A stretch of 32,195 nucleotides of DNA from Bacteroides sp. (GTDB taxonomy: Bacteria; Bacteroidota; Bacteroidia; Bacteroidales; Bacteroidaceae). Shown one piece after another: positions 24,392 to 31,893 of the stretch (positions are counted from its first letter, which is position 1; the number at the start of each line of letters is the position of its first letter). Position numbers and translations under genes: made by a program. The stretch is taken from positions 1 to 32,195 of the forward strand of contig JASLIW010000153.1 of the NCBI GenBank assembly GCA_030152865.1, written 5' to 3'. The notes under the pieces were generated by a model. It searched no databases, was not told the DNA's origin, and saw nothing but the letters and a program-made list of their open reading frames with translations.

Positions 24392-24475
24392 GCCCAGATG
24401 GCGGAATTGGTAGACGCGCTGGTCTCAAACACCAGTGGATTAACCTCCATCCCGGTTCGATCCCGGGTCTGGGCA
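24392..24475 (+). tRNA. tRNA-Leu (anticodon CAA)
   Basis: Class II tRNA of 84 nt. The acceptor stem GCCCAGA (24392-24398) pairs with TCTGGGC (24468-24474), with discriminator A at 24475. The anticodon stem CTGGT/ACCAG encloses CTCAAAC with anticodon CAA, reading UUG (Leu). The long variable arm contains TGGATTAACCTCCA. The T-arm GGTTCGATCCC is normal. The next bases are CAT, so the CCA end is not encoded, unlike the tRNA-Gln in this window. Confidence 0.97.
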
Positions 24476-24478
24476 CAT

Positions 24479-24518
24479 AAAAGTCCCTCTAAGTTTTACT
24501 TAGGGGGACTTTCTTTTT
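24479..24518 (+). terminator. Intrinsic terminator after tRNA-Leu
   Basis: A 14-bp stem (24480-24493 with 24499-24512, one G-T wobble), loop TTTTA, followed by a T-rich tail with T5. Confidence 0.9.
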
Positions 24519-24604
24519 AATAGCTATTTATTTAGTTTATTGCTTCTATTTCTAGATAAAAGTGTATAATTGCGCTGAGGTGTAGTATAATTTAAATACA
24601 AGGT

Positions 24605-25180
24605 ATGAGACTACTAAACAAAATATTTGTGTGGTTAAAGCGTATCCGATATCGCAAAGGATACGGAGTACATTCTCCATTTGCTTTCAATTTTATCACA
24701 GATGTAATTTATGAAAAAGCTGCATATTATAATTATGCGAAGTTTAAACAACTACCATCTACAAAGACGGAATCCACAAAAGTGGCTCACTTATTATTTC
24801 GTCTTGTTAATTACCAACAGCCTAAAACTATTTATTACTATACCGAGGGTGAAGATATATCCTCTCTTTTTAGGTGGGCCAAATCAGATGTTCAGTTTGT
24901 TGATACAACAAATACATCTACATTAATTGATTTAGTATACCTTGTACTACAACCAAATAAGTCAAACAATGTTATAGAACTAGTAGAGCATATTCAGCCT
25001 ATGCTTAGTAAAGATGCTATGCTTGTAGTTTATGGTATTGGGTATCATAAATTAATTCAAAAACAGTGGTGTAAGATTATAAATTTACCCACAGCTGGAA
25101 TATCTTTTGATTTGTACGATCTAGGTATCTTATTTTTTAAGCAAGATAAAAATAAGCAAGACTATATCGTAAATTTCTAA
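24605..25180 (+). CDS. Degenerate class I methyltransferase-like protein
   Basis: A 191-residue protein. The N-terminus (IRYRKGYGVHSPFAFNFITDVIYE, about 14-37) closely resembles Bacteroidota proteins annotated as class I SAM-dependent or O-methyltransferase-like. The C-terminus (AGISFDLYDLGILFFKQDKNKQDYIVNF) matches the last strands of that fold. Between them the SAM-binding glycine motif is not recognisable: the expected GxGxG region reads TIYYYTEGEDISSLFRWA. It may therefore be a non-catalytic relative. It precedes the cobalamin adenosyltransferase gene by 26 nt and is probably co-transcribed. A possible one-mismatch -7 element (TATAATTG) lies near 24566. Confidence 0.6.
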   Translation: MRLLNKIFVWLKRIRYRKGYGVHSPFAFNFITDVIYEKAAYYNYAKFKQLPSTKTESTKVAHLLFRLVNYQQPKTIYYYTEGEDISSLFRWAKSDVQFVDTTNTSTLIDLVYLVLQPNKSNNVIELVEHIQPMLSKDAMLVVYGIGYHKLIQKQWCKIINLPTAGISFDLYDLGILFFKQDKNKQDYIVNF

Positions 25181-25206
25181 TATTAATATTATAATACAAT
25201 CGCACT

Positions 25207-25770
25207 ATGAAAAAAAGTTTTGTTTATACTCGTACAGGTGACAAAGGTACAACTAGTTTAATTGGTGGAACTCGGGTATCGAAGTTTGATATCCGTTTAG
25301 AGGCTTATGGCACAGTAGACGAACTCAACTCACAAATAGGACTTCTTATTTCATTTATGAAGAATAAGGATGATATCGAGTTTTTACGAGTAGTACAGCA
25401 CAAATTATTTGATATAGGATCACACTTGGCTACAGATCAAGAAAAAACAAAACTACATAAGACCTCTCTCATAGATGAGAGTGAGGTAGAAGAGATGGAA
25501 AAATACATTGATAAGATGGATGCGGGCTTACCTCAGTTGAAATCTTTTATTTTGCCAGGAGGAACTTCTGCTTCTTCAGCTGCTCAAGTTTGTCGAACAG
25601 TCTGTAGGAGAGGTGAAAGGCGAATTTTAGAGCTAGCAGAGCAGGTAAGTGTGTCTTCAGTATTAATTGCATACATCAATAGGTTATCGGATTTTTTCTT
25701 CGTTTTAGCTCGAAAATTAAATTTTGAAGAGGAACAAGCTGAAATTTATTGGAATCCTAATTGTAAATGA
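25207..25770 (+). CDS. PduO-type cob(I)alamin adenosyltransferase
   Basis: Transfers adenosyl from ATP to cob(I)alamin to make adenosylcobalamin, the cofactor of enzymes such as methylmalonyl-CoA mutase. The 187-residue protein has the N-terminal ATP-binding YTRTGDKGTTSLIGG (7-21), AYGTVDELNSQIG, the central PGGTSASSAAQVCRTVCRRGERR with the catalytic Arg/Glu cluster, and the C-terminal YINRLSDFFFVLAR. All signature positions are present, so it should be active. It lies 26 nt after the methyltransferase-like gene. No cobalamin riboswitch is visible in the short upstream spacer. Confidence 0.94.
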   Translation: MKKSFVYTRTGDKGTTSLIGGTRVSKFDIRLEAYGTVDELNSQIGLLISFMKNKDDIEFLRVVQHKLFDIGSHLATDQEKTKLHKTSLIDESEVEEMEKYIDKMDAGLPQLKSFILPGGTSASSAAQVCRTVCRRGERRILELAEQVSVSSVLIAYINRLSDFFFVLARKLNFEEEQAEIYWNPNCK

Positions 25771-25790
25771 TAGATATTATTCTATATTTG
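25760..25790 (+). promoter_or_regulatory. Promoter for the DUF2795 gene
   Basis: ATTG (25760-25763) and the exact -7 element TATATTTG (25783-25790) have a 19-nt spacer. The -33 element overlaps the stop region of the adenosyltransferase gene. Confidence 0.55.
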
Positions 25791-25845
25791 TGCGCAAAAG
25801 TGCAAAATTCAATAAATCATTTAAATATTTAAAGACTATTACATT

Positions 25846-26067
25846 ATGTATTGGACATTAGAACTTGCATCAAAATTAGAGGATGCTCCATGGCCAGCTA
25901 CTAAAGATGAATTAATTGATTATGCTACGCGTTCAGGAGCTCCTTTAGAAGTAATTGAAAATCTTCAGGAGATCGAAGACGAAGGCGAAGTATATGAAAG
26001 CATCGAAGATATTTGGCCTGATTATCCTAGTAAGGAAGATTTCTTCTTCAATGAAGATGAGTATTAA
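25846..26067 (+). CDS. DUF2795 small acidic protein
   Basis: A 73-residue acidic protein (MYWTLELASKLEDAPWPATK at the start, then KDELIDYATRSGAPLEVIENL). The fold and length match DUF2795, where the ATKDELIDYA segment is typical. The tail DYPSKEDFFFNEDEY is strongly acidic and aromatic. The function is unknown to me. It has its own promoter with a 55-nt leader and is followed by a strong terminator, so it is probably a well-expressed monocistronic gene. Confidence 0.85.
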   Translation: MYWTLELASKLEDAPWPATKDELIDYATRSGAPLEVIENLQEIEDEGEVYESIEDIWPDYPSKEDFFFNEDEY

Positions 26068-26076
26068 AAAAAACTG

Positions 26077-26130
26077 AAAACAGGAAGGAAGTATTTGGCT
26101 TTAGCTCTAATATTTCTTTCCTGTTTTTTT
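26077..26130 (+). terminator. Intrinsic terminator after the DUF2795 gene
   Basis: A 19-bp stem (26077-26095 with 26109-26127, two G-T wobbles), a 13-nt loop and a T8 tail ending at 26130. It lies 15 nt before the next ATG, so read-through could be relevant for the barrel gene. Confidence 0.88.
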
Positions 26131-26145
26131 TATTAAAGGTATAAT

Positions 26146-26766
26146 ATGAAAAAAAGTTTAAGTTTAGTTTTAGTGCTGCTGTTAGGCTTCTCAATGGCAG
26201 CTCAAGCACAAGTAAAGTTTGGTATTAAAGGTGGGCTAAATGTGACAGATGTTTCGTTTAGCAATTTATCATCTAATTTCAGTGCAGACAATCGGGTAGG
26301 TTTCTTTGCAGGCCCTATTATAGATGCTCGACTTCCATTAATTGGTTTGGGAGTAGATGCTGCTTTTTTATTTTCAAATAAAGAGATGAAAGTGAAGCAT
26401 AGTGGGCAGAGTAAGAATTTCTCTGAGTCAGGTTTTGATATTCCTATTAATTTGAAATATAGCTTTGGTATGTCTAGCCTTGCCTCAGTTTATTTGGCAG
26501 CTGGACCAAATTTCTTTTTTAACTTGGATAAAAGCCAAGAAATAGGGAATAGAAAGTTTAATAAAAAAACTGCTCAAGTAGGAATTAATCTTGGGGGTGG
26601 CGTACGCGTATTGAGTCATTATGTCATTGGAGTGAATTACAATATTCCTCTTAATAAGTCTGCAGATGAGGTAAAATTTAAAGATGCACAGCAAGGATTG
26701 AAAGATACTTATAATGGTTCTTACAAATCCAAAAACTGGCAAATATCGTTTACATACTTATTTTAA
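26146..26766 (+). CDS. Small outer-membrane beta-barrel protein (PF13568-like)
   Basis: A 206-residue protein with a clear signal peptide (KKSLSLVLVLLLGFSMAAQA, cleavage near residue 21). The mature part begins QVKFGIKGGLNVTDVSFS, typical of the Bacteroidota porin-like OMP_b-brl_2 family. Alternating strands follow (GFFAGPIIDARLPLIGLGVDAAFLF, VYLAAGPNFFFNL, VGINLGGGVRVLSHYVIGVNYNIPL) and the C-terminus ends in the aromatic NWQISFTYLF, as expected for Bam-dependent barrels. An eight-stranded barrel of unknown function in the outer membrane is likely. It starts 15 nt after a strong terminator, and no separate promoter is obvious. It is convergent with dacB, with only 3 nt between the stops. Confidence 0.86.
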   Translation: MKKSLSLVLVLLLGFSMAAQAQVKFGIKGGLNVTDVSFSNLSSNFSADNRVGFFAGPIIDARLPLIGLGVDAAFLFSNKEMKVKHSGQSKNFSESGFDIPINLKYSFGMSSLASVYLAAGPNFFFNLDKSQEIGNRKFNKKTAQVGINLGGGVRVLSHYVIGVNYNIPLNKSADEVKFKDAQQGLKDTYNGSYKSKNWQISFTYLF

Positions 26767-26769
26767 ATC

Positions 26770-28164
26770 TTATCTACTCAAAAGATCACAGACAGCGTCT
26801 TGAAAGCGTCTAGCTTGACTCTGTTTTAAGATATTTTGATTGAGTATAGCGAAGGCTAAAATTTCACCTTTACTGTTTGTAGTATATCCCGAGAGGCCGC
26901 TAACAGCAGATATGGTGCCAGTTTTAGCCTTCGTTCTGTTGTAAGCTGAGGTGTTTTTCATTCGATAGGCTAGAGTCCCATCTATTCCAGCAATGGGAAG
27001 AGCCTGATAGAGTGTGTTAAACAAGGCTTTATCTTGATAAGCGAATCGCAATAACTTGACTAGCAGCTGTGGGCTAATTAAGTTGTAAGGTGATAAGCCG
27101 CTACCGTCTACGATACGATATTCTTCTGCTTGCACTTGGATATGGGTTAGTAGCTCTTCAACCTTTTTCAATCCATCTTTTGTTGATAGGTGTTTTTGTT
27201 TACTTAGTTTACCTAGCTGTATGAGTAAGGCTTCTGCATTAAGATTATCACTATCCTTTAGCATCGTTTTAATAACTTTATCTATAGGTGTATGTATCTG
27301 AGCTATCAGTTGACTTGTCTGTGTATGCTTAAACTCCTCAATACCATAATAGCCATCAATATAGATTCCACAATCTATGAGTTTATCGCAGAAGGAGTGG
27401 ATAAAGAAATAGGCACTATTGGCTATATTAATCTCTTTAACCTGTGTGCGTGATACATTACCATAGGCTTGAATGTTATTTAAATCTTGTAGCCATCCTC
27501 TAGTGAGTTTGAAGTTTCCTGCTTGTTTACGATTACTTACCGTTTGGTTATCTAGGGTATAGTAAGTGCTTTTAGGATAAGCAGAAAGCTGTGCTAACTC
27601 TCCTGGAATACTGGGTTTAGCTGTGATTTCTACTTTGCCTTTATTGTACATTAAAGGAGAGATATAAGGCTGATAGCTTCCCGGGTTGTCATCCCAAGCC
27701 CAACCATTACCCCAATATAAAGAATCCTTGAGTGAAACATCCCCAAATATATTCCCTACAAGGGTATCTATGGGAAGCTCTGTGAATTTACTGATGAGTT
27801 GATTCATCTCTGGCTCACTAAATTCGGGGTCAAGGCCACCTACAATATATATATTACCATATAGGGTTTTCCCTTTTAGATCTCCATCTATCCAAAGAGT
27901 TGTTTCGAAGGGAGCAATAGGATTGCTTAGGGCTGTTATAGCTGTAACAAGTTTGAGTGTTGAAGCCGGACGTGATAGCTTTTCAGCCTGGTAGTTATAT
28001 ACATATTGATCCGTAGATAAGTTGTAAACAGAAATACCTACCTCCGAATTAGAAGGTAGGTGTTGTTTGATTAGACTTTCTATCTCTGAATAGTCTAGGT
28101 GTTGTCCTAGCGTAGTAGGTAAATAACAAATAGTAAAAAGGATATACCAAAATATTCGATTCAT
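26770..28164 (-). CDS. dacB: D-alanyl-D-alanine carboxypeptidase/endopeptidase (PBP4, S13)
   Basis: Periplasmic peptidoglycan hydrolase of family S13 that trims D-Ala and cleaves cross-links. The 464-residue protein has an N-terminal signal segment (IFWYILFTICYLPTTLG). All three penicillin-binding motifs are present: SxxK at Ser68-Lys71 (STLK), SxN at Ser305-Asn307 (SDN) and KTG at 414-416. The insertion between SxxK and SxN is as long as usual for PBP4. It begins 1 nt after the lpdA stop, so the two are certainly co-transcribed. There is no terminator between dacB and the convergent barrel gene. Confidence 0.94.
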   Translation of the reverse strand: MNRIFWYILFTICYLPTTLGQHLDYSEIESLIKQHLPSNSEVGISVYNLSTDQYVYNYQAEKLSRPASTLKLVTAITALSNPIAPFETTLWIDGDLKGKTLYGNIYIVGGLDPEFSEPEMNQLISKFTELPIDTLVGNIFGDVSLKDSLYWGNGWAWDDNPGSYQPYISPLMYNKGKVEITAKPSIPGELAQLSAYPKSTYYTLDNQTVSNRKQAGNFKLTRGWLQDLNNIQAYGNVSRTQVKEINIANSAYFFIHSFCDKLIDCGIYIDGYYGIEEFKHTQTSQLIAQIHTPIDKVIKTMLKDSDNLNAEALLIQLGKLSKQKHLSTKDGLKKVEELLTHIQVQAEEYRIVDGSGLSPYNLISPQLLVKLLRFAYQDKALFNTLYQALPIAGIDGTLAYRMKNTSAYNRTKAKTGTISAVSGLSGYTTNSKGEILAFAILNQNILKQSQARRFQDAVCDLLSR

Positions 28165-28165
28165 A

Positions 28166-29512
28166 CTACAAGAGTTCTTTAAATATTTCTGCTACAGTAG
28201 GGTGTGGAAAGATTATTTTATTCCATTGCTTTGTTGTAAGTTTAAGTTCAATAGCCATCGCTGCTGTTAGTATAATTTCAGAAGCAGGATTTCCTAATAG
28301 ATGTACGCCCAGTATTTGATCTGTTTGATTATCTATTAGGAGTTTACAAATACCATTGATTCCTTCATTCTCTGCAACAAAACGACCGGAATAAGTCATG
28401 GGAATTACTTTTTTGGAATATGTGACTCCTTCTTTCTTCAAAGTTTCTTCGGTTTTTCCTACACCTGCAATTTCAGGGTTTGTATAGACTATGCCAGGAA
28501 TAGCAGCATAATCCATTTCATCTGTATCACCTAAAATAGTGTGAATAGCTACTTCTGCTTCTCGTATAGCTGTATGTGCTAATAAAGACTTTCCATTAGC
28601 ATCTCCACAGATATAAATATGAGGTTGTGTGGTCTGTAATTGTTTGTTGAGTATAAACTGCTTGCGCTCGTTTATAGCCAAATCTAGGTGTTCCAATCCT
28701 AGCCCTTGGGTAGATGGCCTGCGTCCCACACTTAGAAGTACCTTTTCTGCACGGAGCTCTTGTTGTTTTCCCTCTTTGTCCACTTGGATACAAAACTCAT
28801 TATCCTCTTGTATAGCTATAACTTTCGTTTGGAGATGGAATTGAATGCCTTTTTTGCTGTATTCTTTTCTAAGCTCCTCAACTACTTCTTTATCCATTCC
28901 AGGTAATATTTCGTCCATCATTTCCACTACTGATACTTCTGTACCTAGACTATTATAAAAAGAGGCAAACTCCATTCCAATTACACCGCCACCAACAATA
29001 ATTAAAGACTTAGGTAGTTCTTTGGCATCTAGCGCATCTTCGTGTGTCCAATAATTTACTTGGTCAACACCTTGTATAGGTGGTATAAAAGTATGTGAAC
29101 CTGTGCAAATCAATAAGTTGTCGAAGGAGTAATGTTCATCATTACAGCTTATCGTGTGTGAGTCTGTAATTTTTGCCTCCCCCTCTATTACTTCTACCTG
29201 AGCTTCTTTCATTTTGGCTTGTATGCCCATAACAAGCTTACGAACCACCTTTTTTTTGCGAGAGATTATTCTCTTTAAATCAAAAGAAGCTTCGGGTATT
29301 TGAATTGCATAGCGTCTGGCATCTTTAGTCTTATCATATATTTTAGCAGAATAGAGCAGTGTTTTCGTGGGTATACAGCCCTCATTGAGGCAGACACCTC
29401 CTAAGTTGTTTTTTTCAAATAAAACGACACTTAAGCCAGCTTTTCCTGCTTTTTCAGCAGCACTGTATCCTGCAGGTCCTCCACCAATAATGGCTACTTG
29501 ATACTTTTTCAT
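28166..29512 (-). CDS. lpdA: Dihydrolipoyl dehydrogenase
   Basis: FAD-dependent disulfide oxidoreductase that reoxidises dihydrolipoyl groups of 2-oxoacid dehydrogenase complexes or the glycine-cleavage H protein, using NAD. The 448-residue protein has the N-terminal FAD loop GGGPAGYSAAE (10-20), the redox pair Cys41/Cys46 in GGVCLNEGCIPTK, the NAD-binding IIVGGGVIGMEFA and the second FAD motif YICGDANG. The C-terminal catalytic FPHPTVAEIFKE has the His and Glu. No E1 or E2 genes are nearby. It sits between a PH-like membrane protein (24 nt upstream) and dacB (1 nt downstream). Confidence 0.94.
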   Translation of the reverse strand: MKKYQVAIIGGGPAGYSAAEKAGKAGLSVVLFEKNNLGGVCLNEGCIPTKTLLYSAKIYDKTKDARRYAIQIPEASFDLKRIISRKKKVVRKLVMGIQAKMKEAQVEVIEGEAKITDSHTISCNDEHYSFDNLLICTGSHTFIPPIQGVDQVNYWTHEDALDAKELPKSLIIVGGGVIGMEFASFYNSLGTEVSVVEMMDEILPGMDKEVVEELRKEYSKKGIQFHLQTKVIAIQEDNEFCIQVDKEGKQQELRAEKVLLSVGRRPSTQGLGLEHLDLAINERKQFILNKQLQTTQPHIYICGDANGKSLLAHTAIREAEVAIHTILGDTDEMDYAAIPGIVYTNPEIAGVGKTEETLKKEGVTYSKKVIPMTYSGRFVAENEGINGICKLLIDNQTDQILGVHLLGNPASEIILTAAMAIELKLTTKQWNKIIFPHPTVAEIFKELL

Positions 29513-29536
29513 GATATTCGATTTTAAGGTGTTATT

Positions 29537-29965
29537 TTAGTCTATGTGATTTTCTTTTCTCTTAATAATAGCAGTGATAAATCGCTCTGCATGAGTAGGA
29601 GTTAAGGCAATATACTGATTTTTATGTAGAGTAAGCAATACAAAACTAGTTACATAGAATGAACCAAACTTTGCAGTTGTTCTTTGCTCTATATCTGTAA
29701 TATCCTCGAGTTGTATTATCTTAGGTTTAGTAAATCTACCTTTAATTATGATTAGTTGGTTGTCACTGCTTAGTACATATTCTGTATGAATAATTCGCTC
29801 TATTAATACGATAAGCAGTACGGCTAGAATTGTAGCTAGTATAGACTGTTTGACCCACATCATATAAAAGCAAAGTCCAGCGACTAGAATAATATAAAGT
29901 AATTGATACCAAGAAGTTTTGGCCTGAAATGTTCGATTCATTCTGTTTTTTGTTGAAAGGTACAC
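29537..29965 (-). CDS. PH-domain-like membrane protein
   Basis: A 142-residue protein with one or two membrane segments near the N-terminus (LLYIILVAGLCFYMMWVK, then SILATILAVLLIVLIERII). A beta-rich part follows (EYVLSSDNQLIIIKGRFTKP ... IIQLEDITDIEQ) with the pattern of bacterial PH-like domains, and the tail is charged. The function is unknown. The start may be Met9 at 29941 (MNRTFQAKTSWYQLL), which looks more like family N-termini. A near-match promoter supports this: minus-strand TACCTTTC at 29955-29962 and ATTG at 29983-29986, which would leave the first Met outside or at the very start of the transcript. It is first in a run with lpdA and dacB. Confidence 0.68.
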   Translation of the reverse strand: MYLSTKNRMNRTFQAKTSWYQLLYIILVAGLCFYMMWVKQSILATILAVLLIVLIERIIHTEYVLSSDNQLIIIKGRFTKPKIIQLEDITDIEQRTTAKFGSFYVTSFVLLTLHKNQYIALTPTHAERFITAIIKRKENHID

Positions 29966-30015
29966 ATTTTGCTAATTAAAGCCAATAAACAGGGGTTGTA
30001 GCTCTAATTATTTTA

Positions 30016-30023
30016 TAAGTTTG
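30016..30023 (+). promoter_or_regulatory. -7 element for nadB
   Basis: TAAGTTTG, an exact TAnnTTTG match 49 nt upstream of the nadB ATG. A TTG at 29996-29998 gives a 17-nt spacer, slightly short. Confidence 0.45.
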
Positions 30024-30072
30024 CAGTAAGAGGTATGATACAGCTAAAACTTTAGTTGCTAAGATAGATAAG

Positions 30073-31644
30073 ATGATTAAGAAGTATGATTTTCTAGTAA
30101 TAGGTTCAGGTATTGCTGGAATGAGTTATGCCCTGAAAGTTGCTCACAGAGGTTCGGTAGCTCTGATTTGTAAAACAAAGTTGGAAGAAGCAAATACCTA
30201 TTTTGCTCAAGGAGGTATAGCTTCAGTAACCGATAAGCTAGTGGATAACTTTGAAAAGCACATAGAAGATACCATGATTGCAGGTGCTTGGCTAAGCAAT
30301 CCAAAAGTTGTGGAGAAAGTGGTAAGAGAAGCACCTAATCAAATTAAAGAGTTGATTAACTGGGGTGTAGAGTTTGATAAAAACGAGGCTGGAGAGTTTG
30401 ATTTACATCGAGAAGGAGGGCATTCGGAGTATCGAATATTACATCACAAAGATAGGACAGGAGCAGAAATACAAAACAGTTTGATACGAGCAGTACGTGT
30501 TCATTCTAATATTGATATTTATGATCAACACTTTGCTATTGAGTTACTTACACAGCACCATCTAGGTCAGTTGGTGACTCGTCAAACTCCAGATATAAAC
30601 TGTTATGGGGCTTACATTTTAAATATTAAAACAAATCAAGTGGAAACCTTTCTTTCAAAGGTAACCTTAATGGCTACAGGAGGGATAGGTGCAGTTTATC
30701 AAACAACAACTAATCCTTTAGTTGCTACGGGAGACGGAATAGCTATGGTTTATAGAGCTAAGGGAACTATTAAGGATATGGAGTTTATTCAATTTCACCC
30801 TACAGCTCTTTACCAAGCAGATGTGCGACCTTCATTTCTGATAACAGAGGCTATGCGAGGCTATGGAGCTGTATTGAAAACAATAGATGGCAAAGAGTTT
30901 ATGCACAAGTATGATAAAAGGCTTTGCTTAGCTCCTCGAGATATTGTAGCCCGTGCAATAGACAGTGAGATGAAGAGTAGGGGAGAAGACTATGTTTACT
31001 TAGATGTGACACATAAAGATGCAGAGCAGACGAAGCAGCATTTTCCTACTATCTATCAAAAATGTCTTAGCTTAGGTATTGATATTACTCGTGACTATAT
31101 TCCTGTTGCACCTGCAGCTCATTATTTATGTGGCGGAATACAAGTAAATCTAAATGCTCAGTCCTCTATTCACCGACTGTATGCTGCTGGTGAGTGTGCA
31201 CAAACAGGTCTGCATGGAGGAAATCGGTTGGCTTCAAATTCTCTCATCGAAGCTATCGTATATGCTGAGGCTGCAGCCAAACACAGCTTAGCTCACCTCA
31301 AGGAGTACAGCTGGAATGAAGAAATACCTACATGGAATAACACCGGTATTAGCTCACCAGAAGAGCTTGTGCTTATTACGCAAAGTCTGAAAGAAGTAAA
31401 TCAAATAATGAGTACATATGTTGGAATTGTTCGTAGCAATCTGCGTCTAAAAAGAGCTTGGAATCGTTTAGATATTCTCTATGAAGAGACGGAAGATTTA
31501 TTTCGAAGAAGTTATGCCTCAAAAGAAATCTGTGAATTGCGTAATGTTATCAATACGGCATATTTAATTATGCGTCAAGCGATGGATAGAAGGGAGAGTT
31601 GTGGGCTGCATTATAATATTGATTTTTCATCGAAAATAGAGTAA
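30073..31644 (+). CDS. nadB: L-aspartate oxidase
   Basis: FAD flavoprotein that oxidises L-aspartate to iminoaspartate, the substrate of NadA, in de novo NAD synthesis. The 523-residue protein has the N-terminal dinucleotide loop GSGIAGMSYA (11-20), the substrate-site segment HREGGHSEYRILHHKDRTG, MEFIQFHPTALY, APRDIVARAID with catalytic Arg, and the C-terminal FAD-binding AAGECAQTGLHGGNRLASNS. The helical C-terminal domain is complete. It stands alone on the plus strand, away from nadA at 18105-19043. No nadC was found in the window. Confidence 0.96.
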   Translation: MIKKYDFLVIGSGIAGMSYALKVAHRGSVALICKTKLEEANTYFAQGGIASVTDKLVDNFEKHIEDTMIAGAWLSNPKVVEKVVREAPNQIKELINWGVEFDKNEAGEFDLHREGGHSEYRILHHKDRTGAEIQNSLIRAVRVHSNIDIYDQHFAIELLTQHHLGQLVTRQTPDINCYGAYILNIKTNQVETFLSKVTLMATGGIGAVYQTTTNPLVATGDGIAMVYRAKGTIKDMEFIQFHPTALYQADVRPSFLITEAMRGYGAVLKTIDGKEFMHKYDKRLCLAPRDIVARAIDSEMKSRGEDYVYLDVTHKDAEQTKQHFPTIYQKCLSLGIDITRDYIPVAPAAHYLCGGIQVNLNAQSSIHRLYAAGECAQTGLHGGNRLASNSLIEAIVYAEAAAKHSLAHLKEYSWNEEIPTWNNTGISSPEELVLITQSLKEVNQIMSTYVGIVRSNLRLKRAWNRLDILYEETEDLFRRSYASKEICELRNVINTAYLIMRQAMDRRESCGLHYNIDFSSKIE

Positions 31645-31850
31645 GCATTAAGTAAAAGTGTATATGGTGTTCTTTAAGGTATGCTGTGCTATCCTTCTAA
31701 GACCTATAAAATGACCCGCGTAGAACAGACAAAACCCAGATAGAAGTTTGATTAGATTCTATTTGTTTGTATCTTTCTAAGAATTGAGTTCTATAAAAAT
31801 AAAAGCTCAGATTAGGGCCTTGTATTTTATTTTAATTCATTTCTCTAAGC

Positions 31851-31858
31851 TACTTTTG
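31851..31858 (+). promoter_or_regulatory. -7 element for the fimbrillin-like gene
   Basis: TACTTTTG, an exact TAnnTTTG match 35 nt upstream of the ATG at 31894. No good -33 element. The preceding 31645-31850 stretch shows no gene and no clear terminator. Confidence 0.5.
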
Positions 31859-31893
31859 TAGTAATACTAATTTTAGCACTTAATAAGTAAAAC

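Noticed and set aside
24241..24450. 69-codon minus-strand ORF upstream of manC
   Set aside because: It runs through the tRNA-Leu gene and its promoter and has no family resemblance.
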